Origin: DASVEG01 sp035540495 | Lineage (GTDB): Bacteria; Actinomycetota; Acidimicrobiia; Acidimicrobiales; CADCTF01 | Length of the DNA: 64,000 nucleotides | Direction of reading: 5' to 3' | NCBI GenBank assembly: GCA_035540495.1 | Contig: DATLGL010000042.1 | Span: 26,406-90,405 of the forward strand | Shown here: piece by piece, positions 33,966 through 42,071 of the stretch | Layout of the letters: the number at the start of each line of letters is the position of its first letter | How positions within the stretch are numbered: position 1 is the stretch's first letter | Position numbers and translations under genes: made by a program | Notes under the pieces: model-generated | What the model was told of the DNA's origin: nothing | What the model saw: only the letters and a program-made list of their open reading frames with translations | Database searches by the model: none

Positions 33966-35435
33966 ATGCGTTCGTGGGTGGCGTCGGGGCTCGTCTTCGT
34001 GACGTCGGGGGCCGTGCTCGTGCTCGAGATCCTCGCGGCGCGGCTGTTGGCGCCCTATGTCGGCGTGACCCTCGAGACATACACCGCGATCATCGCCACG
34101 GTGCTCGCGGGCATCGCCGGCGGCACGTACGTGGGAGGACGGGCCGCCGACGGCTACGACCCGTCGCGCCTCCTCGGGCCGTTGCTGGCGGTGGGTGGGG
34201 TGCTGTCGGTGCTCACCGTGCCGCTCGTCCGGATGCTGGGGCCCGGTGCACCCAAAGGCGGCTCGGGGGTTCTCGTCGTGACGGCGCTCACGTTCCTCGC
34301 TCCCGCTGCGGTGCTCAGCGCGGTGTCCCCGGTCGTCGTGAAGCTGCTCCTGCGCGACCTCGGCCGTACGGGCGAGATCGTCGGGCGCCTGTCGGCGGTC
34401 GGCACCGCGGGAGCGATCGTCGGCACGCTGCTCGCAGGCTTCGTCCTCGTGGAGGTCGCCGCCACCTCGACGTCGATCTACGCCATCGGCGGAGCGCTCG
34501 CCGTCGGCGGCGTCATCCTGTCGATCACCCGGTCGGGTCTGGCCGGTCGAGCGGCGGCCGTCCTCCTCGTCGTCACGGTGGCAGCCGTGGGTCTCGGGAG
34601 CGCGGCCGGCGATCCGTGCACCGCCGAGACGACCTACCACTGCGCGCAGATCGTCGACGATCCCGTGCGGCCGGCGGGAAGGGCGCTCGTGCTCGACACC
34701 CTCCGGCACTCCTACGTCGATCTCGACGATCCGACCCACCTCGAGTTCCGCTACATCCGAGAGTTCGCAGCTGCGGTCGACGCGCTCGCGCCGCCGGGCG
34801 AGCTGACGACGGTGCACGTCGGCGGCGGCGCTCTGACCATGGCACGCTGGCTCGCGGCCACCCGCCCCGGCTCGTCGAGCGCCGTGCTCGAGATCGACGC
34901 AGGCTTGGTCGACGTGGTGATCGACGAGTTCGGACCGCCGCCCGCCGGCACGTCGATCCGCATCGGCGATGGGCGCACCTTGCTGCGCGACGTCGCTTCG
35001 AGTTCGGTCGACGTCGTGTTCGGTGACGCCTTCGGCGGCCTCGCAGTGCCGTGGCATCTCACCACCGAGGAGGCGGTGAGCGACATCGCCCGCGTCCTGA
35101 GCGACGACGGCATCTACGCCGTGAACGTGATCGACTACCCGCCGCTGCGTTTCGCCCGGGCCGAGGCGGCAACGCTGCAGGCGGTGTTCGCCTCGGTGCT
35201 CGTGGTCACGCCGCCGCCGACCCTCGCCGGCGTCGAGGGCGGAAACGTCGTGCTGGTCGCCTCGAAGAGGCCGCTCGACGCCGCCCGTCTGTCCACCATC
35301 CTCTCGGCGAACGGCGACGGCGACGCAGTGATCGATGGAGCCGACGTGACCGCCTTCGTGGGTGACGCCCCGGTGCTCGTCGACGACCACGCGCCCGTCG
35401 ATCAATGGCTCGCGAGGTCGACCCGGCGCGACTGA
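33966..35435 (+). CDS. Membrane protein with spermidine-synthase-like domain
   Basis: A 489-residue protein. About seven transmembrane helices fill residues 5-215 and lead into a Rossmann methyltransferase-like domain resembling polyamine synthases: TVHVGGGALTMARWLA (about 285), VLEIDAGLVDVV, and IGDGRTLLRDVASSSVDVVF. Such fused MFS/spermidine synthase proteins are frequent in bacteria, and few have shown activity. The ATG at 33966 begins at the first helix. The frame extends upstream without homology, so that part is left out. Confidence 0.8.
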   Translation: MRSWVASGLVFVTSGAVLVLEILAARLLAPYVGVTLETYTAIIATVLAGIAGGTYVGGRAADGYDPSRLLGPLLAVGGVLSVLTVPLVRMLGPGAPKGGSGVLVVTALTFLAPAAVLSAVSPVVVKLLLRDLGRTGEIVGRLSAVGTAGAIVGTLLAGFVLVEVAATSTSIYAIGGALAVGGVILSITRSGLAGRAAAVLLVVTVAAVGLGSAAGDPCTAETTYHCAQIVDDPVRPAGRALVLDTLRHSYVDLDDPTHLEFRYIREFAAAVDALAPPGELTTVHVGGGALTMARWLAATRPGSSSAVLEIDAGLVDVVIDEFGPPPAGTSIRIGDGRTLLRDVASSSVDVVFGDAFGGLAVPWHLTTEEAVSDIARVLSDDGIYAVNVIDYPPLRFARAEAATLQAVFASVLVVTPPPTLAGVEGGNVVLVASKRPLDAARLSTILSANGDGDAVIDGADVTAFVGDAPVLVDDHAPVDQWLARSTRRD

Positions 35436-35459
35436 GCGGCGAACGTCCACACTGGTGCG

Positions 35460-35753
35460 ATGGTCGAGCGGGCACCGAGCGGGATGCGGCGATTCGTGAT
35501 GCGGCGCGAGTCCGACGCGTCAGGCGTCTCCGGCGTCGGGCTCGTGCTCGAGGGCGTCCACTTCTCGACCGGTGTCGTCGTGGTCCACTGGCTGACGCCG
35601 CCGCCACGTGGCTCGATCAGCGTCTTCGACTCGCTCGAGCAGTTCCTCTCGATCCACGTCCGGCCCCACCCCGACAACGGCACGGTCATCGAATGGGAGG
35701 ACGGCCACCGGCTCGCGATCGGCGATCAGGGAGACATCGTCGTCCGGCCCTGA
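35460..35753 (+). CDS. Conserved-looking small protein of unknown function
   Basis: A 97-residue protein MVERAPSGMRRFVMRRESD..., with SGVGLVLEGVHFSTGVVVVHW and SIHVRPHPDNGTVIEW. It is beta-rich and soluble with no recognised motif. A CACACT hexamer lies 6 nt before the ATG, so it may be leaderless. It lies between the spermidine-synthase-like gene and a convergent topoisomerase. Confidence 0.6.
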   Translation: MVERAPSGMRRFVMRRESDASGVSGVGLVLEGVHFSTGVVVVHWLTPPPRGSISVFDSLEQFLSIHVRPHPDNGTVIEWEDGHRLAIGDQGDIVVRP

Positions 35754-35776
35754 AGCGCCGCAGCTCGCGTCGCTGC

Positions 35777-36829
35777 TCAGGCGGCGATCCGCTCCGCCAC
35801 CCGCGCGTTCGAGGCGTCGCTGAGTAGGTCGAGGACGGCCTCCTCGATCGTTCCGTGCGTCGACAGGCCGCCGAGGCCCGTCTCCTCATCCATCTCCTCG
35901 AGCGCCTCGAGGATGGTGACGCCGCCCTGATAGCGGTCGATCACCCGCGGATCGACGTACGACGACCGGGCCACGGTGGGCGTGTTCCCGAGGTAGTCGG
36001 ACACCTCCTTCATCGCCCGACTGATGGCGCGCTTGCGGGCCGTCTTGGAGGAAGCCACCCCCGACGAAACCGCGAGGGCCACCGCGGCGAGCACCGTCGC
36101 CGACCAGGTCCGGAAGTCCTTCGCCGTGAACTCACCGCCGGTCACGTCCTTGATGTAGGCGTTGATGTCGGACGACTTCACGTCGAACCAACGGCCGTCA
36201 CACTCGTACGCGAGCAGCTCGTAGCCGCCACCGCGGCGCGCCTTGAGCTCCGACACGACAGCGACGACGTCAGGATCCGCGACCGACTGCACCCGGCGCT
36301 TGCCGCTCTTCGCCGTGTAGTCGAACGTGATCACGTCGCCGTCGACGTGCACGTGCTTCCTGCGCATCGTCGCAAGGCCATAGGTCTGGTTCTCTTCCGC
36401 GTAGCCCTCGGTCCCGATGCGGAAGAAGCCGAGGTCGAGGAGCCGGACCGCGCAGGCGAGCACCCGCTGCTTCGTCAGTCCCTGCTCGGAGAGATGCTCG
36501 GCCGCGGCCTGGCGGAGGCGGGGGAGAGCGGCCGCGAAGTCGAGCATGTGCTCGAACTTCTCCCGGTCTCGACGTTCACGCCACTTGTCGTGGTAGCGGT
36601 ACTGGCGGCGGCCCTTGGCATCGGTGCCCATCGCCTGCACGTGACCCCAAGGATCCATGCAGATCCACACGTCGGTCCACGCGGGCGGGATGGCGAGGAT
36701 GCGGATGCGGTCGAGCACCTCGGGGTCCGTCACCTTGGAACCGTCGGGAGCGATGTAGGTGAAACCCTTGCCGGCGCGACGCCGGACGATCCCTGGGAGG
36801 CTGCAGTCGGCACGGCGGAGGCGCGGCAT
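35777..36829 (-). CDS. DNA topoisomerase IB
   Basis: A 350-residue bacterial type IB topoisomerase (poxvirus-like). It begins PRLRRADCSLPGIVRRRAG and has GFTYIAPDGSKVTDPEVLDR. The catalytic region includes the Lys-containing strand after YTAKSGKRR, the Arg in GGEFTAKDFRTWSAT and the nucleophilic Tyr in TVARSSYVDPRVIDRY near residue 293. It relaxes supercoils by cutting one strand through a 3'-phosphotyrosine link. It lies 30 bp after the diiron-oxidase-like gene on the same strand. Confidence 0.93.
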   Translation of the reverse strand: MPRLRRADCSLPGIVRRRAGKGFTYIAPDGSKVTDPEVLDRIRILAIPPAWTDVWICMDPWGHVQAMGTDAKGRRQYRYHDKWRERRDREKFEHMLDFAAALPRLRQAAAEHLSEQGLTKQRVLACAVRLLDLGFFRIGTEGYAEENQTYGLATMRRKHVHVDGDVITFDYTAKSGKRRVQSVADPDVVAVVSELKARRGGGYELLAYECDGRWFDVKSSDINAYIKDVTGGEFTAKDFRTWSATVLAAVALAVSSGVASSKTARKRAISRAMKEVSDYLGNTPTVARSSYVDPRVIDRYQGGVTILEALEEMDEETGLGGLSTHGTIEEAVLDLLSDASNARVAERIAA

Positions 36830-36859
36830 CGGCGCCCGTGTACCCCGATGTGCCGAACT

Positions 36860-37819
36860 TCAGGCCGCGACGAGAGAACTCGGTTGCCGCAACGACGATC
36901 GCCCCATCGCCCAAGAGCCGAGGAGGTGGCGGGCGAAGCGATCCTCGGTCGCCATGAGCGCCTTCGCACCGAAGAGCACGTCGCCGGCCCGGCTGGGCTC
37001 GGAGCGAGCGAAGCCTCCGGCGAGGCGTTCGGCGGCGATCTGCTCGTGGACCGCGTCCGCCAGCACGTGCACGTCGTAGAACGCGGCGGCGTCGTCGGCG
37101 ACACCGAGGCGCCGCAGGGCCCGTGAGTAGCGCCCCATCGGTACGACCGAGCACATCTCGAAGACGGCGAGGTGGCCCACGAGCGCGCCACGGAAGCGAC
37201 GATGCAGGCCGAACAGCGACACGAGGTTGACGGTGGCGAGGGTCACGCCGGGGAGGCACTCGACGTAGGCGCCGTAGGCTTCGTCGAGTCCGAGCGACCG
37301 CATCGTCACCCGGAACCGCTCGCTGTGCATCTCGTCGAGCCGCCCGTTGCCGTACTCGTCGGCCTGGATCTCGACGAGCGCCGCCTTCGCCTCGCCGGCG
37401 AGGCGCGGGATGCCCCACGTGTGGGGGTCGGCTTCCTTCAGCTGATACGCAGAGCGGTGGATCGCGAACTCGCGCATCTCCTCGAGAGAGCCGCGCTGCT
37501 CCATGTACGACGACAACGAAGGCCCGTCGAAGGCCGCGATGAGCGCCTTCAGTTGGTCAGCGACGGTCGCGGCGTCGATGCGGGGAGCGGGGCCGACGTC
37601 CGCCTCGACCGCGTCGAGGAACGTGCGCTCGAGCGCGCCGCGGAAGGCGATCAGCGCAGCGTCCCATTCCCAGGCGTCGTCGACGCCCTCGAAGCCCTGG
37701 TAATGCAGCTCGTAGAGGGTGTAGAGCGCGAGGTGGAGGTCGTCGTCGACCAGCGGGTCGGCCGCATCGACCCGCGGCAGGGCGAGGCGGCTGCCCGGCT
37801 CCGATCGCAGACGCGCCAC
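36860..37819 (-). CDS. Iron-containing redox enzyme family protein (heme-oxygenase-like diiron fold)
   Basis: A 319-residue protein from GTG 37819. Features of the heme-oxygenase-like diiron oxidase superfamily (UndA, CADD and SznF relatives) are visible: TLYELHYQGFEGVDDAWEWD at about 36-55, with candidate Glu/His ligands, EIQADEYGNGRLDEMHSERF at about 165-185, with further Glu/Asp/His ligands, and a C-terminal DAVHEQIAAE helix. Members use two irons and O2 for oxidations, N-hydroxylations or decarboxylations. Substrate unknown. It is transcribed into topoisomerase IB. Confidence 0.78.
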   Translation of the reverse strand: MARLRSEPGSRLALPRVDAADPLVDDDLHLALYTLYELHYQGFEGVDDAWEWDAALIAFRGALERTFLDAVEADVGPAPRIDAATVADQLKALIAAFDGPSLSSYMEQRGSLEEMREFAIHRSAYQLKEADPHTWGIPRLAGEAKAALVEIQADEYGNGRLDEMHSERFRVTMRSLGLDEAYGAYVECLPGVTLATVNLVSLFGLHRRFRGALVGHLAVFEMCSVVPMGRYSRALRRLGVADDAAAFYDVHVLADAVHEQIAAERLAGGFARSEPSRAGDVLFGAKALMATEDRFARHLLGSWAMGRSSLRQPSSLVAA

Positions 37820-37879
37820 GAGGGCCGTGGTCAGCGGCCCTCGTGGTTCAGGAAGCGCTTGAAGAGGCAGCGGAACGCC

Positions 37880-38089
37880 TCAGCCCTCGATCCGGCCCTC
37901 GCCCTGCTGCCGAGCGCCACGCTCGGTGGCCTCCTTCTCGGCGGCAGCGACAGCAGGGTCGACGCTGTTCTGCTCGGCGGCACGCTCTTCGTCGGGAGTC
38001 GGCATCTTCCCGGCGGAAGCGGTTGCCTGCTCATCGCGGCGCTGCGCCTCGATCGTCTCGTCGGTCATATGGGTGCGGTCGTCGCCCAT
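37880..38089 (-). CDS. Small hydrophilic protein of unknown function
   Basis: A 69-residue acidic/Ala-rich protein (MGDDRTHMTDETIEAQ..., ending ERGARQQGEGRIEG); the second Met (ATG 38068) is an alternative start. It is predicted to be disordered, like many small stress-associated actinobacterial proteins. It lies 60 bp upstream of the diiron protein on the same strand. Confidence 0.5.
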   Translation of the reverse strand: MGDDRTHMTDETIEAQRRDEQATASAGKMPTPDEERAAEQNSVDPAVAAAEKEATERGARQQGEGRIEG

Positions 38090-38154
38090 CGCGCGGATCC
38101 TCCGTAGGTCTCGAACGAGGGTCACCGTTCCCCGCCGCACGGCGGTGAAAACCG

Positions 38155-39849
38155 TTACGGCGTCTGCCCCGGACCCGTCACGACGGCCCGCTTCACCGCG
38201 CGCACGACGGTGCGACCGTCGCGGACGTCGGCGACCACCTCGTCGGCGAGCTCCCGCACGAGGAAGATGCCTCGGCCCCGTTCGGCATCCGGGTCAGGCA
38301 GATCCACCAGGTCGACCCGAGGAAAGCCCTTGCCACCGTCGTCGCTCACCTCGAGCACGATGCCCCCGTTCTCGACCCACGCGTCGAGCACGACCGAGGC
38401 GGGTCCGCCCGAAGCGTGGGTCACCGCGTTCGCCGTGAGCTCGGATGCGATGAGCAGCAGCCCGTCGACCGCATCTGCCTCGACCGGCACGCGGAGCAGC
38501 CAGTCGCGCAACAGGTGCCGCGCGAGCGGGACCGCAGCTCGCGTGGGCGAGAAGCGGTGCTGGAACGGGGCCAGCAAGAGGTGCTGCGCAGGTGGCGCGG
38601 CCTGAAGCGTTCGACGGCGGAGGACGAGCGCGAGGGAGTCGTCGTGGCGTGCGGCGTCGGCGAGCTGGCGGTCGATGAGCACGCGAGCGAGCGACGTCGC
38701 CGGATAGGACGCGGTCGCAGCTGCTGCCGCGGCGAGCTCCTCGAGCCCCCGCACGATGTCCTTCCGCGCCTCGATGAGCCCGTCGGTGTACAGGACGAGC
38801 GTGTCCGACCGCTCGAGCACAGTGGAGACGACGTCGTGCGATGCGGCGCCCGGCCACCCGATCGGGATGCCCGGCGCAGGCAGCTCCTCGACCACTCCAC
38901 CGCGGATCACCAGCGCGGGTGGGTGGCCCGCACCGGCGAGGCGCAGGCGACCGGTCTGGGGGTCGTACCGGCCGACGACGAGCGTCGCGACGAGGTCGGG
39001 GTTCTGCGCGATGACGAGCTCGTCGGCCCGCTCGACCATCCGCCCGAGGTCGCAGCCGTCGATCGCAAGGAGGCGCAGTGCGTGGGTGACGAGGAGGGCG
39101 TCCTTCGTCGCCTGGACGCCTTTGCCCATCACGTCGACGACCGTCAGATGCAGCTCCCCGTTGGGCAGCGCGATCCAGTCGTACAGGTCGCCCCCGGTCG
39201 GCGCGCTTGGGTCGGCGGCGACGTAGTGCACGCCGAGCTCGGTGAACGGCAGCGCCGGCGCGGCGGGGCGCACGGCCTGCTGGAGCCGGTGCACGACCTC
39301 CTTCCCGCGCACCTCCTCCTCGGCGAGCCGGATGAGGGTGGCGTGGTTCTCGAGGGCGACGCCGAGGTGCGTCGCCAGAACCGACAGCCACCGGTCACCG
39401 TCCGGAGCCAGGTCCTGGCCGTCACGCCAGCCGGCAAGGAGCACGCCGCGAAGGACGTCGCGCCCGACGACGGGGATGACGGCGAGCCCGTGAAGAGGAA
39501 CGATCCGGCGGATCCGAGAGTCGACCTCGAGCGTCTCCTCCGCGACCGCCAGATCCTCGTAGACGACGCCACCGGTTCCGTCGAGCACGCTGGCGACGAG
39601 CGGCACCGTGCGCGGGTCGGCGAGGAGCCCGAAGCTCACAGACGCCTTCGGATGCGTCCACCACGTGGGGGTGGCGTCGTGGGGGAGCAGGCAGAGGCCG
39701 ATCTCGTCGACGCCGGTGACGTCGCGCGCAGCCTCGAGTGACCACTGGACAACCTTCGTCAGGTCGCTCTCGCCGTGCAGGCGGCGCGCCGCGTCACCGA
39801 GTGCGGCGAGTCGAGCGTCGTCACGCGCCCCGGAGGAGGGAGCGTCCAT
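38155..39849 (-). CDS. GAF-SpoIIE phosphatase-RsbW-like kinase protein
   Basis: A 564-residue protein with three domains. A GAF sensor covers about 10-165. A PP2C-type SpoIIE phosphatase covers about 185-405, with DLYDWIALPNGELHLTVVDV, MGKGVQATKDALL, AGHPPALVI and LVLYTDGLIEAR. A C-terminal anti-sigma serine-kinase-like GHKL domain covers about 425-555, with ELTANAVTHASGG and RGRGIFLVRELAD. It should both dephosphorylate an anti-anti-sigma factor and switch the partner, the partner-switching stress control of actinobacteria. No anti-anti-sigma gene is nearby. Confidence 0.9.
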   Translation of the reverse strand: MDAPSSGARDDARLAALGDAARRLHGESDLTKVVQWSLEAARDVTGVDEIGLCLLPHDATPTWWTHPKASVSFGLLADPRTVPLVASVLDGTGGVVYEDLAVAEETLEVDSRIRRIVPLHGLAVIPVVGRDVLRGVLLAGWRDGQDLAPDGDRWLSVLATHLGVALENHATLIRLAEEEVRGKEVVHRLQQAVRPAAPALPFTELGVHYVAADPSAPTGGDLYDWIALPNGELHLTVVDVMGKGVQATKDALLVTHALRLLAIDGCDLGRMVERADELVIAQNPDLVATLVVGRYDPQTGRLRLAGAGHPPALVIRGGVVEELPAPGIPIGWPGAASHDVVSTVLERSDTLVLYTDGLIEARKDIVRGLEELAAAAAATASYPATSLARVLIDRQLADAARHDDSLALVLRRRTLQAAPPAQHLLLAPFQHRFSPTRAAVPLARHLLRDWLLRVPVEADAVDGLLLIASELTANAVTHASGGPASVVLDAWVENGGIVLEVSDDGGKGFPRVDLVDLPDPDAERGRGIFLVRELADEVVADVRDGRTVVRAVKRAVVTGPGQTP

Positions 39850-39893
39850 CGCCGTCAGACTGCCGCCCGAGGCCGCGACGCGCCAGCTTGCGG

Positions 39894-40082
39894 TCAGGAC
39901 AACTCGTCGTCCGGCGGGAGCGGAACGCTCTGCGCCTGCTCGAGCACGTCCGCCTCAGGTGCTTCGGGGTCGCGCGACACGCTCGCGGAATCGATCTCGC
40001 CGCCCTCGTCCGGTACCACCTCGCGGTGCTGCTCGAGGATGTCGGCGTCGGGGCCGTCGGGAAGCGCGTCAGGGCCGGGCAC
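39894..40082 (-). CDS. Small acidic protein with duplicated D/EADxLEQ motif
   Basis: A 62-residue protein from GTG 40082. It contains DADILEQHREVVPDEGG and, about 25 residues later, EADVLEQAQSVPLPPDDELS, an imperfect internal duplication (DADILEQ/EADVLEQ). This kind of short, acidic, repeat-bearing protein is common in actinobacteria, and its function is unknown. It lies just upstream (45 bp) of the SpoIIE gene on the same strand. Confidence 0.55.
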   Translation of the reverse strand: MPGPDALPDGPDADILEQHREVVPDEGGEIDSASVSRDPEAPEADVLEQAQSVPLPPDDELS

Positions 40083-40145
40083 GGAACCGTTCTACCCCGT
40101 TCGCGCGGGCGTGAGGTGACGATCTGTTGGGTACGGGGTTCACCG

Positions 40146-40751
40146 ATGGCTGATCACGCGAACCACAACACCGTGCACAACGTCGTCGGCGTCTACGCCG
40201 ACCCGATGATCGCCCGAGGGGTGGCGCGCCAGATCGCCGACCTCGGGGTGCCGCAGTCGTCGATCGCCGTCGGCGATGCGGCGGGCGACGTGCAGTCGCT
40301 CAAGGCCGAGATGCGAGAAGAGGCCGACAACACGATCATCGGTCCCGGCAACGTCGGCCCCTTCACGAAGCGGATGACGAAGGGCCTCATCCGTCAGACG
40401 ATCGGCTGGACGATCGGCCTGGCGATCCTCGGGTGCGCTCTCGCGTTCTTCGACTGGCCCGCGAGCAACCTGGCGTTCGGACAGCGCCTCCTGATCGCTG
40501 CGATCGTCGGCGCCGTCACCGGCGCGACCATCGGCTTCGTGTGGGGCGGCGCCCGAGGCGCGGCGAACGAACCGTCGCTGCACGGGCTGGCGGCCGAGCG
40601 CGGCATCACGCTCACTGCGACCATCCCGGCGTCCCTCGCGCCCGAAGCGGTCCGGATCATGCGCGAGGCCCAGCCCATCCGGCTCGATCTCGGCACCCCT
40701 GAGGGGTCGCCGGTCGAGACCATCACGACGGAGGAAGACGTCAACCGCTGA
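40146..40751 (+). CDS. Two-helix membrane protein, general-stress-17M-like
   Basis: A 201-residue protein. The N-terminal domain (HNVVGVYADPMIARGVARQI..., with LGVPQSSIAVGDAAGD) resembles the general stress protein 17M/heat-induced domain. Two hydrophobic helices follow (about 80-100 and 110-135), TIGWTIGLAILGCALAFF and LLIAAIVGAVTGATIGFVWGG, joined by a short loop, then a soluble tail. The likely role is in stress at the membrane; a molecular function is not known. Confidence 0.68.
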   Translation: MADHANHNTVHNVVGVYADPMIARGVARQIADLGVPQSSIAVGDAAGDVQSLKAEMREEADNTIIGPGNVGPFTKRMTKGLIRQTIGWTIGLAILGCALAFFDWPASNLAFGQRLLIAAIVGAVTGATIGFVWGGARGAANEPSLHGLAAERGITLTATIPASLAPEAVRIMREAQPIRLDLGTPEGSPVETITTEEDVNR

Positions 40752-40818
40752 CGTCGAGGAAGTGTCCCTTTCGTTCCTCCTCGGAGGACCGAGGGGGACC
40801 TCCGGCGAATCCCTGATC

Positions 40819-41007
40819 ATGGACAGCACCGCACCGCATCGTCGGCACACCCCGGCTCGCGTGGTCGGCGGATCACCGCAGCTCGAGTGCCCGAGCTGCC
40901 GCATGCCGGTGCTGTTGAGCTTCGTCGAGCGAGACGGCGACCGTCGCTGGCTCGACTGCCCGTACTGCAGCCGGCACGACGAATGGACCATCAACAGCGG
41001 TTCGTGA
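40819..41007 (+). CDS. Small zinc-ribbon protein
   Basis: A 62-residue protein with CPSC near residue 25 and CPYC near 49, separated by a beta hairpin (VLLSFVERDGDRRWLD). This is a single zinc-ribbon fold. ATG 40819 is chosen; a GTG at 40762 is in frame upstream but lacks support. It is similar in size and plan to the zinc-ribbon protein at 27770-27970. Function unknown. Confidence 0.6.
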   Translation: MDSTAPHRRHTPARVVGGSPQLECPSCRMPVLLSFVERDGDRRWLDCPYCSRHDEWTINSGS

Positions 41008-41044
41008 CGCCTGCCGGCGCCCGCTAGAGTGAACGTCCCACCCG

Positions 41045-41117
41045 GGGCGATTAGCTCAGTTGGCAGAGCACCTGCATGACGCGCAGGGGGTCAGGGGTTC
41101 GAATCCCTTATCGCCCA
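41045..41117 (+). tRNA. tRNA-Val(GAC)
   Basis: A 73-nt cloverleaf. The acceptor stem is GGGCGAT/ATCGCCC with discriminator A. The anticodon stem CCTGC/GCAGG encloses loop ATGACGC, giving anticodon GAC with U33 in place. The T arm is AGGGGTTCGAATCCCTT. CCA is not encoded. It would read GUC and GUU codons. Confidence 0.95.
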
Positions 41118-41150
41118 CTCTCCAAGATCTCGGTGGTGGCAACCGAACGC

Positions 41151-41178
41151 ATCGAGGGCTCCTGAGGGAGCCCTCGAT
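41151..41178 (+). terminator. Hairpin after tRNA-Val
   Basis: ATCGAGGGCTCC - TGAG - GGAGCCCTCGAT is a perfect 12-bp stem with a 4-nt loop located 34 nt after the tRNA. There is no T run, so it is a probable terminator or processing structure rather than a textbook intrinsic terminator. Confidence 0.55.
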
Positions 41179-41218
41179 TCGCGTGTGGCTTACGCGAGTC
41201 ACCGGGTACACGCGGACC

Positions 41219-41638
41219 ATGGCACAAAAGATCCGCGACCTCATGACGAAGACCATCACCTCTGTCGATCACACCGCGACACTCACCGAAGCAGCCCGGC
41301 TGATGCAGCAGGAAGACATCGGGAACGTCCTCATCGTCGACGGCGACACCGTCTGCGGCATCCTCACCGACCGCGACATCGTCGTCCGCGCGATCGCGCA
41401 GGACCTCGATCCGACGACCACGACCGTCGCCGACATCTGCAGCCACGACCTCGTGACGCTCGATCCGGACGCGTCGGTCGAGGAGGCCAAGAAGCTCATG
41501 GCCGACCGTGCGGTCCGCCGCCTGCCCGTGGTCGAGAACGGCAAGCCCGTCGGCATCATCAGCTTGGGCGACGTCGCCATCGAGGCGAACGGCGAGCGCG
41601 CGCTCGAGGAGATCAGCGCCGCACCGAGCAACAACTAG
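41219..41638 (+). CDS. Two-CBS-domain protein
   Basis: A 139-residue protein of two tandem CBS motifs (about 8-60 and 72-125): TSVDHTATLTEAARLMQQED, VCGILTDRDIVVRAI, then VTLDPDASVEEAKKLMADRA, VRRLPVVENGKPVGIISLGD. The pair should form one adenosyl-nucleotide-sensing Bateman module. Such stand-alone proteins (HRP1-like) are induced in hypoxia in mycobacteria. It stops 3 nt before the end of a convergent receiver gene. Confidence 0.88.
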   Translation: MAQKIRDLMTKTITSVDHTATLTEAARLMQQEDIGNVLIVDGDTVCGILTDRDIVVRAIAQDLDPTTTTVADICSHDLVTLDPDASVEEAKKLMADRAVRRLPVVENGKPVGIISLGDVAIEANGERALEEISAAPSNN

Positions 41639-41641
41639 CGG

Positions 41642-42010
41642 TCAGCCGCCGAGTACATCGAGGAGGCGGGTCACCAGCTCTCGCGGCGGGACCCCCTTCT
41701 CGAGGTACGCGATCGCTCCCAGCCGTCGGGCCTCATCGCCGAGTCGCTCCTCTGCGAACCCGGAGAGCATCACGACCCGCGCGCCCGGCGATGCCTCGAG
41801 GATCAGCGGAAGCGCCTCGAGGCCGTCCATCACCGGCATCGACACGTCGAGGAGGACGAGATCGGGCTGCACGGACCCCGCCGCCTCGATCGCTTCCTCG
41901 CCGTTGCCCGCCTCGGCGACGACCTCGAACGAGCCCGACCGCTCGAGGGTGAGGCGGACCAGCGCACGCAGTTCACCCACGTCGTCTGCCAAGAGGACGC
42001 GGTGAACCAC
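41642..42010 (-). CDS. Receiver-only response regulator
   Basis: A 122-residue CheY-like protein. Acidic pocket LLADDVGE near residue 8, phospho-acceptor Asp in LVLLDVSMPVMDG near 55, Thr/Ser in MLSGFAEE and the conserved Lys in AYLEKGVP. No output domain is present. The GTG start at 42010 is close to AGGAGG (1-nt spacing), so a slightly different start is possible. The kinase partner is not adjacent; the GAF kinase at 15677 is one candidate. Confidence 0.85.
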   Translation of the reverse strand: MVHRVLLADDVGELRALVRLTLERSGSFEVVAEAGNGEEAIEAAGSVQPDLVLLDVSMPVMDGLEALPLILEASPGARVVMLSGFAEERLGDEARRLGAIAYLEKGVPPRELVTRLLDVLGG

Positions 42011-42058
42011 GCCTCCTATTCGGCAGAACCGTCCGTCTTCGGAGCATTCGCACTGCCC

Positions 42059-42064
42059 TAAGGT
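42059..42064 (+). promoter_or_regulatory. Leaderless-type -10 element (TAAGGT)
   Basis: TAAGGT lies 7 nt before the GTG of the Ig-PD40 membrane protein, with no Shine-Dalgarno sequence. Confidence 0.5.
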
Positions 42065-42071
42065 CGCCGGC

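Noticed and set aside
40762..40818. Upstream GTG start for the zinc-ribbon protein at 40819
   Set aside because: The added peptide is not like the family and no ribosome site supports it; ATG 40819 is preferred.
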